DNA of 43,365 nucleotides. Origin: Verrucomicrobiota bacterium. Its GTDB lineage: Bacteria > Verrucomicrobiota > Verrucomicrobiia > Verrucomicrobiales > DEV007. Position 1 is the first letter of the stretch. Every line of letters starts with the position of its first letter. This document shows positions 1 through 7,751 of this stretch, piece after piece. A program made the translations under genes and the position numbers. The notes beneath the pieces are model-generated. The model made no database searches and was not told the origin of the DNA. It saw nothing but the letters and a program-made list of their open reading frames with translations. The DNA is taken from NCBI GenBank assembly GCA_963205275.1, contig CAUJIH010000078.1, positions 1 through 43,365 on the forward strand. Reading direction: 5' to 3'.

Positions 1-2
1 TC

Positions 3-206
3 AACTTCGTAACTCCACAAGAGAAGCACTGCGGAAGAGACGTGGAACTACTCGAAAAACGTAAGAAAATACTCGAGCAGAAGCGCTCAGAGAATCCTGA
101 TCGCTGGATCGCCAAAAAAGTCCGGAACTGCGCCCCAACGACCTCCGTCAATCTCTACCCAATCGACAACAGAAATCTAGAAAAACGTCAAAAACAAGCC
201 GCCTAA
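3..206 (+). CDS. IS3-family transposase (OrfB), C-terminal fragment cut by the window edge
   Basis: An open frame enters from the left edge and ends at TAA 204-206, giving about 67 residues. They begin NFVTPQEKHCGRDVELLEKR and include NPDRWIAKKVRNC and VNLYP. This is the usual tail of IS3-family OrfB transposases (FVTP...H.G.D...L..R...Y......NP.RW....RNW.P...V.LNP), a DDE integrase-type enzyme that cuts and joins element ends. The catalytic D-D-E core lies outside the window, so I cannot say whether the gene is intact. The tail shows no stop or frameshift. It sits directly upstream of the Ton operon in the same orientation. Confidence 0.8.
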   Translation, partial: NFVTPQEKHCGRDVELLEKRKKILEQKRSENPDRWIAKKVRNCAPTTSVNLYPIDNRNLEKRQKQAA

Positions 207-245
207 AAACAGTCAACTCGCTTGACAGCTACCGTTACTGAATCG
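207..245 (+). mobile_element. probable right-end region of the IS3-family element
   Basis: The sequence after the transposase stop contains CTTGACAGCTACCG, similar in character to the short non-coding ends following orfB in many IS3-family elements. The left inverted repeat is outside the window, so neither the exact boundary nor the target duplication can be set. The next gene's first reliable ATG is at 279, so little native DNA may remain between the element and the Ton operon. Confidence 0.35.
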
Positions 246-278
246 ATGACTCTTCTTGGTGTTCAAATTTATCCAATT

Positions 279-1103
279 ATGCGTTGCGGTTACCAAAAAC
301 TATTGAATCCATTATCACCCCTACTACTCGCGGTCTTCCTACTCGGCCATTTCAGTGGCAGTCTCAGCCGAGGCCAGGAATCGCAGAGCGCGGAGAATGC
401 ACAATCTGCGGAGTCCATCCAAAAGATGACGAGTGAGTGGATTCAGGCGAAGAAACTGATCTCGCAGGAAGCTGCTGCTTGGAAGAGCGAAAAGGCGACT
501 CTCTCAGATCTAAATACCATCCGCACAAAGGAGATCGAACAGCTAAACGAATTCGTGAAGGCGGCCGAAACTCGAGTCACCGAACTCTCAGAGCAACGCA
601 AGAAAAGTACGGAAGAGCAAGCAAACGTTCGCAAATGGCGGAGCGAGTTCGATGCGAAATTCACGACTTTGGAGGCGAGCGTGAAGGTTCTGCTATCGGG
701 GTTTCCTTCTCCCTTGCAAGAAAAGATTGCAGACGCAAGCCAGCGTATCCGCGAGCCAGAGAAGGACCGCTCACTCCAAGATCGTGTTCGGGACGTGCTG
801 CTAGTCCTGCAAGCGGCACGGGAATTCGACAGTAACTTTACGGTCGTCACAGACATCCGAGAGGTCCAAGGAGCGAAGCGCGAGGTCCGCGTAATCTATA
901 TGGGCTTGTCTCAGGCTTGGTATGTTGATGACTCAGGCACCCTAAGCGGTCACGGGATTCCGACGAAAGAGGGATGGCAGTGGACAGAGGATCGCTCCAT
1001 CGCATCGGCTGTTCGTAAGGTTATTGATATTCAGACGGGCGAGGCAACAGCCGCCTTCGTCACCCTTCCCCTTCTCCCCTCCCCCTCTACGAAACAGGAA
1101 TGA
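279..1103 (+). CDS. DUF3450-type periplasmic coiled-coil protein of a Ton system
   Basis: This is the first gene of the six-gene Ton operon. From ATG 279 it encodes about 274 residues: an N-terminal export signal (hydrophobic LSPLLLAVFLLGHFSGS), then a long charged coiled coil (about residues 40-120, rich in E/K/Q), then a small globular end. DUF3450 proteins occupy this position ahead of TtpC-ExbB-ExbD-TonB in Vibrio-type TonB2 systems, and the layout matches here. They are exported proteins thought to assist TonB-dependent uptake, with no known catalytic activity. An in-frame TTG at 222 and ATG at 246 are possible starts, but they lie in or next to the IS3 end and lack a signal-peptide layout. 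The last 4 bases overlap the next start (ATGA), indicating translational coupling. Confidence 0.72.
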   Translation: MRCGYQKLLNPLSPLLLAVFLLGHFSGSLSRGQESQSAENAQSAESIQKMTSEWIQAKKLISQEAAAWKSEKATLSDLNTIRTKEIEQLNEFVKAAETRVTELSEQRKKSTEEQANVRKWRSEFDAKFTTLEASVKVLLSGFPSPLQEKIADASQRIREPEKDRSLQDRVRDVLLVLQAAREFDSNFTVVTDIREVQGAKREVRVIYMGLSQAWYVDDSGTLSGHGIPTKEGWQWTEDRSIASAVRKVIDIQTGEATAAFVTLPLLPSPSTKQE

Positions 1104-2482
1104 AAAAATACCTCCTCATACTAGGGCTATCTGCCGCATTCCTGCCAAATCTGCCTGCTCAGAACGGAGCAACTGACCAGAATTCTCCCATCAGCAAGGC
1201 GAGATCGTCTATTCAAGCGGACCTGAACAAGGCTCTCAGTGAGTTGAGTGCGCTCCGCGATGACATCGCCCAAGAAAAACCTCCCATCGCAATCGAGGCC
1301 GAGAAAATCGCGGCAGACCTGCGAGACAAGCGTCGCAAAGCTGATCTGGCTCGAACATCGCGTGAAGGAGCCGAAGCCGAGGCCGAAAAAGCCGAAAAGG
1401 AGATCAAGGCATGGCGAGATGAAAAGGTGTACATCGAGAGCCTGTTAGCTGATTTCCAGAGAACCATTCGCCTGAGTGAATCTTTTGATCCAACCGATCC
1501 CTCCACAAAGACGCCTCCTGCGGATGCGATGGATGATGCCGCGACTCTAGTGGAAAAACTGGCTCCGGCAGCGATTCATCCCCAGCCCGGACATTCGGTC
1601 GCAGAGGATGGGACGGTGATCGATGGAACCTTCGCCAATGCGGGTCCCACTCGCTTATTTCTCTCCTCCGATAAGAAACAGGCCGGTCTGATTGGAGAAG
1701 GTCCCGATCTTCAGCCTCGTATGGTGCGCCCTGTATCCCCCCAGATAGTAGCGAGCTTACTCGATGGAAAAGCGAGCGATATTACCATCGACCCAAGCAT
1801 GGGACTCGCACTGGAACTAGAGAAAACTCAGGACAGCCTGTTAGAGCATACGAAAAAGGGTGGATTCTGGATCTATCCCATCATCCTGCTGGCTCTGATC
1901 TCACTATTTTGTGCAATTCTGAAGTGGCTTCAGTTAAAGAGAATACGCACCGTGGCGGCCTCCGTCGTTCAGACAATCATCAATGCAGTAAACGCGAACA
2001 AGCCTGAAAGCGCTCTCGCCGAAGCCTCACGACTACGACATCCTTCGCAGAAAATTCTGACTCAGGGAGTAGAATTTCTTGAACAAAACCCTGGAGCGAC
2101 CCGAAGCGATCTGGAAGAAGCATTGTATGAGAAATACCTGGAGGCCGGACCAGCGCTGCAACGCTGGCTTCCCCCCATCGCCATCGCCGCAGCCACGGCT
2201 CCGCTGCTGGGACTGCTAGGAACCGTAACAGGGATGATGGAAACATTCCGCCTGATCACAGTCTTCGGATCTGGTGATGCGAAGCAGCTCGCCTCGGGTA
2301 TCGCGGAGGCCTTGATCACGACAGAATACGGGTTGATCGTGGCCATCCCCTCTCTGATCTTTCACGCGCTCCTGTCACGTAAAGTGCAGGGAATCAAAGC
2401 CAGCATGGAGATGACCAGTCTCGCCTTTCTGAACGGAGTAAAAACGGATGAATCTGATGGATCGGTTTCTGCAGGAGCTTGA
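1100..2482 (+). CDS. TtpC-like long MotA/TolQ/ExbB-family protein
   Basis: The 460-residue protein has a signal peptide (MKKYLLILGLSAAFLPNLPA), a periplasmic alpha-helical region (about 25-120, strongly coiled coil), a periplasmic linker, a membrane segment at about 256-277 (IYPIILLALISLFCAILKWL), and a C-terminal MotA/TolQ/ExbB proton-channel domain. That domain carries APLLGLLGTVTGMMETF and the later GIAEALITTEYGLIVAIPSL segment that lines ExbB-type channels. At 460 residues it is about twice normal ExbB length, as in Vibrio TtpC, which is needed for some TonB2-dependent uptake. Its position between a DUF3450 gene and a short exbB supports this. It starts by ATGA overlap with the previous gene. 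Confidence 0.85.
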   Translation: MKKYLLILGLSAAFLPNLPAQNGATDQNSPISKARSSIQADLNKALSELSALRDDIAQEKPPIAIEAEKIAADLRDKRRKADLARTSREGAEAEAEKAEKEIKAWRDEKVYIESLLADFQRTIRLSESFDPTDPSTKTPPADAMDDAATLVEKLAPAAIHPQPGHSVAEDGTVIDGTFANAGPTRLFLSSDKKQAGLIGEGPDLQPRMVRPVSPQIVASLLDGKASDITIDPSMGLALELEKTQDSLLEHTKKGGFWIYPIILLALISLFCAILKWLQLKRIRTVAASVVQTIINAVNANKPESALAEASRLRHPSQKILTQGVEFLEQNPGATRSDLEEALYEKYLEAGPALQRWLPPIAIAAATAPLLGLLGTVTGMMETFRLITVFGSGDAKQLASGIAEALITTEYGLIVAIPSLIFHALLSRKVQGIKASMEMTSLAFLNGVKTDESDGSVSAGA

Positions 2483-3056
2483 GATGCTCTCGTCTGGCGG
2501 CGGATGGGTATTTTGGGTGCTCATCATCTTAGCCTTCGGGATCGCTTATGCCCTTCTGAGTCTGTGGAATGCCTTGCATTTTCCGGACGCGATCCTGCTG
2601 TCGCCTCAGGAATGGACGCGTATTTTGGGAAAGCGCACGATGGCAGAGAGTTCCATCAATAGCCTAGCCAGGGCCTTAGCCAAATCTCCCGATCCAGCGC
2701 TGCGAATGCAGGAAGTCAGTCAGCATCTATTCTCCAAGCCGATGCGACGCTTTCCATTCGCCTTCGTCCTGATCGGATCGGCACCTCTTCTGGGGCTTCT
2801 CGGCACGGTATCAGGGATGTTTTCTACTTTTCTCGCGATCGCCGGAAACAAGACCGGTGTTTCCCCGATGGATGCCATCGCAGGCGGCATCTTCGAAGCT
2901 CTGATTACCACTCTGACCGGTCTCGTCATTGGCGTTCCAACTTATATGATCTGCGCCTGGCTTAAAAGTCGTTACGACGAGCGGCTGGCCCGCTATCAAC
3001 AGGCCGAGTCCATAATTTTGCAACGAGTCGCCCGCGAACGACGTCTTCTTTCCTGA
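2448..3056 (+). CDS. exbB: ExbB-type proton-channel protein of the Ton system
   Basis: The 202-residue MotA/TolQ/ExbB protein has three hydrophobic segments: about 18-38 (GGGWVFWVLIILAFGIAYAL), about 105-130 (APLLGLLGTVSGMFSTF) and about 145-175 (GGIFEALITTLTGLVIGVPTY). With ExbD it forms the inner-membrane proton channel that energises TonB. The chosen start overlaps the ttpC-like gene by 35 bp. It keeps the residues before the first membrane segment (MDRFLQELEMLSSGGG), which resemble the N-terminus of Vibrio ExbB2. An alternative ATG at 2484 has AGGAG six bases upstream and would leave only the core protein. Either start leaves the channel intact. Confidence 0.9.
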   Translation: MNLMDRFLQELEMLSSGGGWVFWVLIILAFGIAYALLSLWNALHFPDAILLSPQEWTRILGKRTMAESSINSLARALAKSPDPALRMQEVSQHLFSKPMRRFPFAFVLIGSAPLLGLLGTVSGMFSTFLAIAGNKTGVSPMDAIAGGIFEALITTLTGLVIGVPTYMICAWLKSRYDERLARYQQAESIILQRVARERRLLS

Positions 3057-3062
3057 AACTTC

Positions 3063-3476
3063 ATGTCAAAACGATTCCAACGCTTCGGAGATCCGGAAGA
3101 AGGCAGTCCTCTCGCCATCGATATCGCGCCGCTGATTGACTGCGTGTTCATCTTGCTGATTTTCTTTATCGTCACGACTCACTTCGTCGAAGAAACGGGA
3201 GTCGAGATCAACAAGCCACGAGCGGCCACTCAACAGGATCTGGAAAGTGAATGCATCCTGATCGGCGTCACCCGTGGTGGTCAAGTCTATTACGGCGGAC
3301 GAGAGATTGGCGTCGAAGGAGTGCGTGCTACTGTGGCGCGATTGATCAAACACGATCCGAGAGCCGTGATCATCCAAGCCGACCAGGAAACTCCCACTCA
3401 GGTGACCGTCTCCGTACTCGATGAAGCAAAACTGGGCGGTTCGAAAAACGTTTTTGTCTCTACGATCAATGAATAA
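3063..3476 (+). CDS. exbD: ExbD/TolR-family biopolymer transport protein
   Basis: The 137-residue protein has the ExbD layout: a short cytoplasmic N-terminus, one membrane helix and a periplasmic domain. The helix (about residues 20-42, IDIAPLIDCVFILLIFFIVT) carries the conserved aspartate, in PLID, that takes part in proton passage. The C-terminal TolR/ExbD fold includes the typical VIIQADQETP and V..VLDEAK..G segments. It starts 6 bases after exbB and is overlapped at its end by tonB, so the genes are probably translated in concert. Confidence 0.93.
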   Translation: MSKRFQRFGDPEEGSPLAIDIAPLIDCVFILLIFFIVTTHFVEETGVEINKPRAATQQDLESECILIGVTRGGQVYYGGREIGVEGVRATVARLIKHDPRAVIIQADQETPTQVTVSVLDEAKLGGSKNVFVSTINE

Positions 3477-4104
3477 CCAAATGACACTCTCTGAAGTCGG
3501 AAAGATCGCGAGTTCAGCAGCTCTCACCGTTCTGCTCCTCGGCTTTCTCGTCGGTCTCCGCGTGTTTCGCAATGAGGACGCTTCCTCTGTCCTGCTGCGC
3601 TCGCTGACCACGGTACCGCAAGTTTCCCTGCCGATGCCGCCTCCACCCCCCCAAGATTTAACCCCACCACCTCCCCCACCACCAGATTTACCACACCTGA
3701 AAGTCGAGCTCGATTCTACGGCTCCTGCCGTCAAAGCATCGCTCGAGCCAAAGCCTGAAATGCAAATGCTACGTTCTGAGTTTGCACCTGCGACCTCTGC
3801 ACCGCTGGCGCATCTGACGTTTTCCTCCGCTGACCTCGACTCCCAGCCTCACCTGATTAATCGACCTTCCGTCGCCTTCCCCTCTGCCCAGAAGCGCCTC
3901 GGAGTAACCGAGGCAAAAGTTGTCCTAGAGGTTCTGATTAGTTCAGCGGGAGCCGTCACCGTTAAACGTGTGATTGAGAGTCCACACGATGACTTCACCG
4001 CCATGGCTCGATCATTCGCGACTCGCGCCCGCTTTACTCCTCCGAAAAAGGATGGCCGCAGTGTGACTGCGCTATTTCGTTGGCCACTGATTCTAAAATC
4101 CTAA
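3469..4104 (+). CDS. tonB: TonB-family energy transducer
   Basis: From ATG 3469 this gives about 211 residues: one N-terminal membrane anchor (ASSAALTVLLLGFLVGLRVF), a proline-rich spacer (LPMPPPPPQDL, then TPPPPPPPDLP) and a C-terminal TonB domain (about 145-211) with VVLEVLISSAGAVTVKRVIE and a final ALFRWPL strand. TonB spans the periplasm and passes energy to outer-membrane receptors. The start is uncertain: 3469 overlaps the exbD stop, 3481 follows it, and 3421 would overlap exbD by 56 bp. None has a clear Shine-Dalgarno sequence. I prefer 3469 because it leaves a short cytoplasmic tail. No TonB-dependent receptor gene is present in the window. Confidence 0.88.
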   Translation: MNNQMTLSEVGKIASSAALTVLLLGFLVGLRVFRNEDASSVLLRSLTTVPQVSLPMPPPPPQDLTPPPPPPPDLPHLKVELDSTAPAVKASLEPKPEMQMLRSEFAPATSAPLAHLTFSSADLDSQPHLINRPSVAFPSAQKRLGVTEAKVVLEVLISSAGAVTVKRVIESPHDDFTAMARSFATRARFTPPKKDGRSVTALFRWPLILKS

Positions 4105-5486
4105 TGCGACTTTTCCCCTCACTTACCCTTCTTCTGACTTCAGCCAGTCTCTATGCGGCCCCTCTGCCGATAGACCCGCTCTGGAAGAGCGAAACCTTTC
4201 GTCGATCCGTTACCGCCAGCTATGGAATCGACTCTCGTATTGAGCCAGTCATTACGGCTGATGAAGCCTCATATCTGGGTGATTCAGCGAAAGCGATGGC
4301 CGACGGAGATCGAGCGAAAGCAATCGCTATCCTTAAAGACTCCAGCCTACTGGTGCAAAGTGCAGCGATGCAGTTCAACCTAGCAAGCCTCCAGTTTGAA
4401 TCGGGAGACGCGACGGCTTGCATCGAGCACTTCGAGGCAGCCCTGAAGCTGTATCCGAATTTTCGTGACGCTCACCGAAATCTTGCGATCGTCCTGATCC
4501 AGGCGGGAAAAGTGGACGCTGCTCAGCCTCATTTGGACCATGCCTTGGCTCTCGGGTCGATGGACGGAACGACGCTAGGACTACTGGCCTACGCCCGAGC
4601 TGTAAAGGGCAATCACCAGGCTGCCTTGGACGCCTATCGCCTGGCCCAGCTTACTCAACCAGATGAGCGACAATGGCAGCTAGGCGAAGCCCAATCTTTA
4701 CTGGCGCTGAATCATGCACGTGAAGCCGCCGATCTTGTACAAGGAATGTTGAAGAAGACTCCTGAAGAAATGAATCTGTGGCGACTCCAGGCTGATGCTT
4801 GGATGGCGCTGGAAGACAATCAGCATGCCATCACCGATCTGGAAATAGTGTACCGAACCGGAACCCTCGATGCGAACGCCACTCTCACCCTCGCGCACCT
4901 CTGCGTGCAGGATGATCTCCCTGATCTGGCGCTTGAGCGCTATCGCTCTGCTCTCACCGCTATCGAACCTGCTCCCGCGATCCGCGCCTTGGAGGGAATT
5001 GAGCTCTTCCTCTCTCGCGAGGACTGGACTCACGGGAAGGAAATGGTCACAATTCTCGATCAATCTGATTTTTATCGTAAAGCATTCGATCTGGAGAAAG
5101 GAGAGAAGAGCCTCGTATCTCGGATGGTTCGTGCTAGGGCGATTCTGGAGTTGGAAACCGGAGATCGGGCCAGCGGGGCGAAGCAACTGGAGGACTGGAC
5201 GCGGCGCGAACCGCTCGACGGCGCTGCTCTGATCCTGCTAGCACGCTTTCGTAGCGAATCAAATCAGACTCCAGAAGCGGAGATGCTCCTGGAGCAGGCG
5301 GAGCGTATCCCCGAATCTTCGGCGGACGCCTATTACGATCACGCCCGCATTCGGATTGGTGCCAGCGATTACGAAAAGGGCTTGGAGCTGCTTCGCAAAT
5401 CACAAGAAATCAGACCTCGCGAGAGCCTCGCTCAATACATCGTGGCGATCCAGGCTTTGATCGGCGGATCTCCTTCCGAATTTTGA
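4104..5486 (+). CDS. Exported tetratricopeptide-repeat protein of the Ton operon
   Basis: This is the last gene of the operon. ATG 4104 shares its A with the tonB stop (TAATG) and gives about 460 residues with a clean signal peptide (MRLFPSLTLLLTSASLYAA). A longer TTG-started version from 4080 is less likely. The mature protein is mostly TPR-like helical pairs, for example AMQFNLASLQFESGDATACI, DAHRNLAIVLIQAGKVDAAQ and a C-terminal AYYDHARIRIGASDYEKGLE. TPR proteins end TonB2/TtpC-type operons in other Gram-negatives, where they probably act as periplasmic scaffolds. The substrate of the system cannot be read from the sequence. Confidence 0.82.
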   Translation: MRLFPSLTLLLTSASLYAAPLPIDPLWKSETFRRSVTASYGIDSRIEPVITADEASYLGDSAKAMADGDRAKAIAILKDSSLLVQSAAMQFNLASLQFESGDATACIEHFEAALKLYPNFRDAHRNLAIVLIQAGKVDAAQPHLDHALALGSMDGTTLGLLAYARAVKGNHQAALDAYRLAQLTQPDERQWQLGEAQSLLALNHAREAADLVQGMLKKTPEEMNLWRLQADAWMALEDNQHAITDLEIVYRTGTLDANATLTLAHLCVQDDLPDLALERYRSALTAIEPAPAIRALEGIELFLSREDWTHGKEMVTILDQSDFYRKAFDLEKGEKSLVSRMVRARAILELETGDRASGAKQLEDWTRREPLDGAALILLARFRSESNQTPEAEMLLEQAERIPESSADAYYDHARIRIGASDYEKGLELLRKSQEIRPRESLAQYIVAIQALIGGSPSEF

Positions 5487-5488
5487 GT

Positions 5489-5506
5489 CTCGTCTGATAC
5501 GACGAG
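5489..5506 (+). terminator. small hairpin just after the Ton operon
   Basis: CTCGTC and GACGAG flank a six-base loop two bases after the stop of the TPR gene. There is no following T-run, so it would be a weak or factor-assisted terminator, or an mRNA-end stabiliser, at best. Confidence 0.35.
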
Positions 5507-5568
5507 ATTACAGTATCGGACGTCCGCCATTTGCCCTCGTCTGATTTCTCCCTACATTGGGGAATATT

Positions 5569-6603
5569 ATGCTGCCTTGGTTCCAAAATGGACGCTTTCC
5601 GCTTTATCTCGCTCCGATGGCGGGAGTGACGGACCTGATCTTTCGCCGCTTATGTAAAGAACTGGGCGCCGATGTGATGGTCACCGAGTTCGTCTCAGCG
5701 GAAGGCATCATGCAGGCAGATGAGAGAACGCGCATCTACACAGAATTTGATGACGATCAGCGCCCTGTCGGCGTGCAACTCTTCGGAGCCGACGGTCCTC
5801 GCATGGGGGAGGCTGCGCTACGTATTATCGAATGGAAGCAGCCGGACTTCATCGATATCAACTTCGGTTGTCCCGTGAAAAAGGTCGTGGCAAAAAATGG
5901 TGGATCGTCTCTTCTCAAGGATTGCCCTACCTTAGCCCACGTCGCATCATCGATCGTGAAAGCAGTGGGCAGTCAAGTGCCCGTAACTGCGAAAATCCGA
6001 ATCGGATGGGATCAATCGCATATCAATGGTCCCGAAATCTGCCGAACACTGGAAGACTGCGGCATTCAGGCCATCGCCGTCCACGGGCGCACTCGGGCAC
6101 AGGGATACTCCGGGGAAGCGGACTGGGGCATCATCGATCAATGCAGCCACAGCGTCTCCGTGCCCGTCATTGGGAACGGAGATATCTCCAGCGGTGCCGA
6201 TGTCGCCCATCGTCGGAATACTACAGGAATCAAAGGTGTGATGATAGGGCGGGCAGCGATGAGTTCTCCCTGGGTGTTCCGAGAAGCCCGACAATATCTG
6301 GAAAATGCTACGATTCCTCCCACTGTTTCAGATGAGGAGCGCTGGGAACTCATCCTCCGACACACACGCCTGCTGATCGAGTGGGGAAAATTCCCCTCAG
6401 AGCGTCACGCGATGCAATCCATGCGTTCCCGCCTGATGGCCTATACCCGAGGCCTACGCGGTGGAAAATTTCTCCGACAAAGATTTGGGACCGTTTCCTC
6501 GCTCGCAGAACTCGAGGAGATTGCCGCCGCTTATCTCGCCAACACCGTGAGTTCGGGAATCGAGGTCTCAGACGGAACCATCGACCTGCTCGCCGGAGTC
6601 TGA
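5569..6603 (+). CDS. dusB: tRNA-dihydrouridine synthase, DusB-like
   Basis: This FMN enzyme reduces uridines in the D-loop of tRNA. About 344 residues from ATG 5569, which follows a GGGGA; an in-frame TTG at 5557 would add four residues. Visible family marks are APMAGVTD at about 15-22, the catalytic cysteine at about 101 in DINFGCP followed by KKVVAKNGGSSLL, KIRIGWD, the HGRTRAQGYSGEADW loop and GNGDI with GVMIGRAAMSSPW for flavin phosphate binding. The C-terminal helical tRNA-binding domain is complete. The 3' end overlaps a convergent small gene on the minus strand. Confidence 0.93.
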   Translation: MLPWFQNGRFPLYLAPMAGVTDLIFRRLCKELGADVMVTEFVSAEGIMQADERTRIYTEFDDDQRPVGVQLFGADGPRMGEAALRIIEWKQPDFIDINFGCPVKKVVAKNGGSSLLKDCPTLAHVASSIVKAVGSQVPVTAKIRIGWDQSHINGPEICRTLEDCGIQAIAVHGRTRAQGYSGEADWGIIDQCSHSVSVPVIGNGDISSGADVAHRRNTTGIKGVMIGRAAMSSPWVFREARQYLENATIPPTVSDEERWELILRHTRLLIEWGKFPSERHAMQSMRSRLMAYTRGLRGGKFLRQRFGTVSSLAELEEIAAAYLANTVSSGIEVSDGTIDLLAGV

Positions 6604-6863
6604 TGATGTATCTCCGACAATACTGAGCTCGAGTGAGGCTCGATGTTCTCAAAGCGATAAATTCCCTCCAGTCGAACTTCTGTCAGAAGCATCTGTTCAG
6701 GATCTGCCAACAGTTCATTCTTTCGGTCTCGACGTGCGGCCATCTGGGTCTGCATCCTCTTCAATGCACGATACAGCTCCGGAATCTTGATCAGAAATAT
6801 CATTAGAAACAGGAGTGCAGATGCGAGGGAGACAGCGAAATATACGACGGACGGTTGGGCCAT
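6531..6863 (-). CDS. Small single-pass membrane protein, unknown function
   Basis: An unrecognised 110-residue protein. Residues 7-28 form one hydrophobic membrane helix (YFAVSLASALLFLMIFLI), followed by a very basic stretch (RALKRMQTQMAARRDRKN) expected to stay in the cytoplasm, then a mixed soluble tail. It is convergent with dusB and overlaps its 3' end by 73 bp. I accept it because the sequence has a normal membrane-protein layout rather than the Arg/Ser-rich look of antisense shadows, and because its first 260 bases lie in otherwise empty DNA. Its upstream region is very AT-rich and could hold its promoter. Confidence 0.5.
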   Translation of the reverse strand: MAQPSVVYFAVSLASALLFLMIFLIKIPELYRALKRMQTQMAARRDRKNELLADPEQMLLTEVRLEGIYRFENIEPHSSSVLSEIHHQTPASRSMVPSETSIPELTVLAR

Positions 6864-7081
6864 TTTAAAACAAACTTCAGATTATCTATAATATCAACGA
6901 TATTTAAGTTAATTTTTTAAAATTTAATCCTCTCTACTTTAATTTCACTTAGATTTTATTTAATGTTAATAATTTCAGTTTCAGCTAATTAACAATTTTT
7001 AAGCTGTTTGGATTTTTAAAAATATTTGAATAGTCTTTATATTCATGGAACTTTCCATAATCTATTCTTCTTAATCTTTCT
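6864..7081. other. AT-rich intergenic spacer
   Basis: About 218 bp of strikingly AT-rich sequence, with many runs of T and A, between two divergent genes: the small membrane protein (minus) and the amidase (plus). It probably holds promoters for both. I see no convincing -35/-10 pair, hairpin with T-run or RNA gene. The composition contrasts sharply with the flanking coding DNA. Confidence 0.6.
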
Positions 7082-7696
7082 ATGTTGCGAGCGCTTTGGC
7101 TTCTGACTTTTTCAGTGATCCTTCTGTCCAGAAGTATCTCAGCTGCCGAGCATCTTCCGGTGATCGTGCTCGATCCAGGGCATGGCGGCAAGGATCCTGG
7201 GTCCGTCTATTTTGGGCGAGTCGAAAAGGATTTAACCTTGGCTTTGGCGCTTCAACTGGAACGCGTCCTCACGGATCGCGGCGTTTCGTCCGTCTTAGTA
7301 CGACGCGACGACTCATTCGTGGAGCTTTCGGAGCGAGCAGAAGTCGCCAATAGTATTCCGGGAGCGATTCTGATCAGTCTGCACTTTAACGCGCATCCCG
7401 ACTCTACAATCTCGGGAACGGAGACCTTTTTCTGGCCGGAAAGCACTTCAGGACAGGCGTTGTCTCTACAGATTCAGAACGCTTTCGGAAATCGCCTTGC
7501 CTCAAGAAATCGTGGTTTTCATCCGAAGCATCTGAAGGTCTTGGAATTGACACATGGCCCGGCGGTGCTCGTCGAATGTGGATTCATTTCGAATCGCTGG
7601 GAGAGCCTCCGCTGCGCATCCGAATGGTTTCAGCAGATTCTTGCCGAGCAGATCGCCGAAGGGCTGATACGTTACTGCAAGACCGAGGCACAATAA
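7082..7696 (+). CDS. Exported N-acetylmuramoyl-L-alanine amidase (Amidase_3)
   Basis: This zinc enzyme cuts the bond between muramic acid and the stem peptide of peptidoglycan. The 204-residue protein has a signal peptide (MLRALWLLTFSVILLSRSISA) and a single Amidase_3 domain. Its zinc ligands are visible: H34 in LDPGHGGKDPG, E48 in VEKDLTL and H101 in SLHFNAH. The catalytic glutamate is E165 in VLVECGFISN. There is no SH3, LysM or AMIN domain, so it is a minimal periplasmic amidase that may rely on partners for wall targeting. It lies alone between an AT-rich spacer and a convergent ketosynthase operon. Confidence 0.92.
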   Translation: MLRALWLLTFSVILLSRSISAAEHLPVIVLDPGHGGKDPGSVYFGRVEKDLTLALALQLERVLTDRGVSSVLVRRDDSFVELSERAEVANSIPGAILISLHFNAHPDSTISGTETFFWPESTSGQALSLQIQNAFGNRLASRNRGFHPKHLKVLELTHGPAVLVECGFISNRWESLRCASEWFQQILAEQIAEGLIRYCKTEAQ

Positions 7697-7751
7697 GTCT
7701 AGGTCTCTCGCCTCTCTGAATCTCTCAAATAATCGGCCCCTTCATCAGACC

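Noticed and set aside
3066..3734. 222-residue minus-strand frame opposite exbD and tonB
   Set aside because: Its Gly-rich start is the complement of the tonB proline-rich spacer; both genes opposite are certain.
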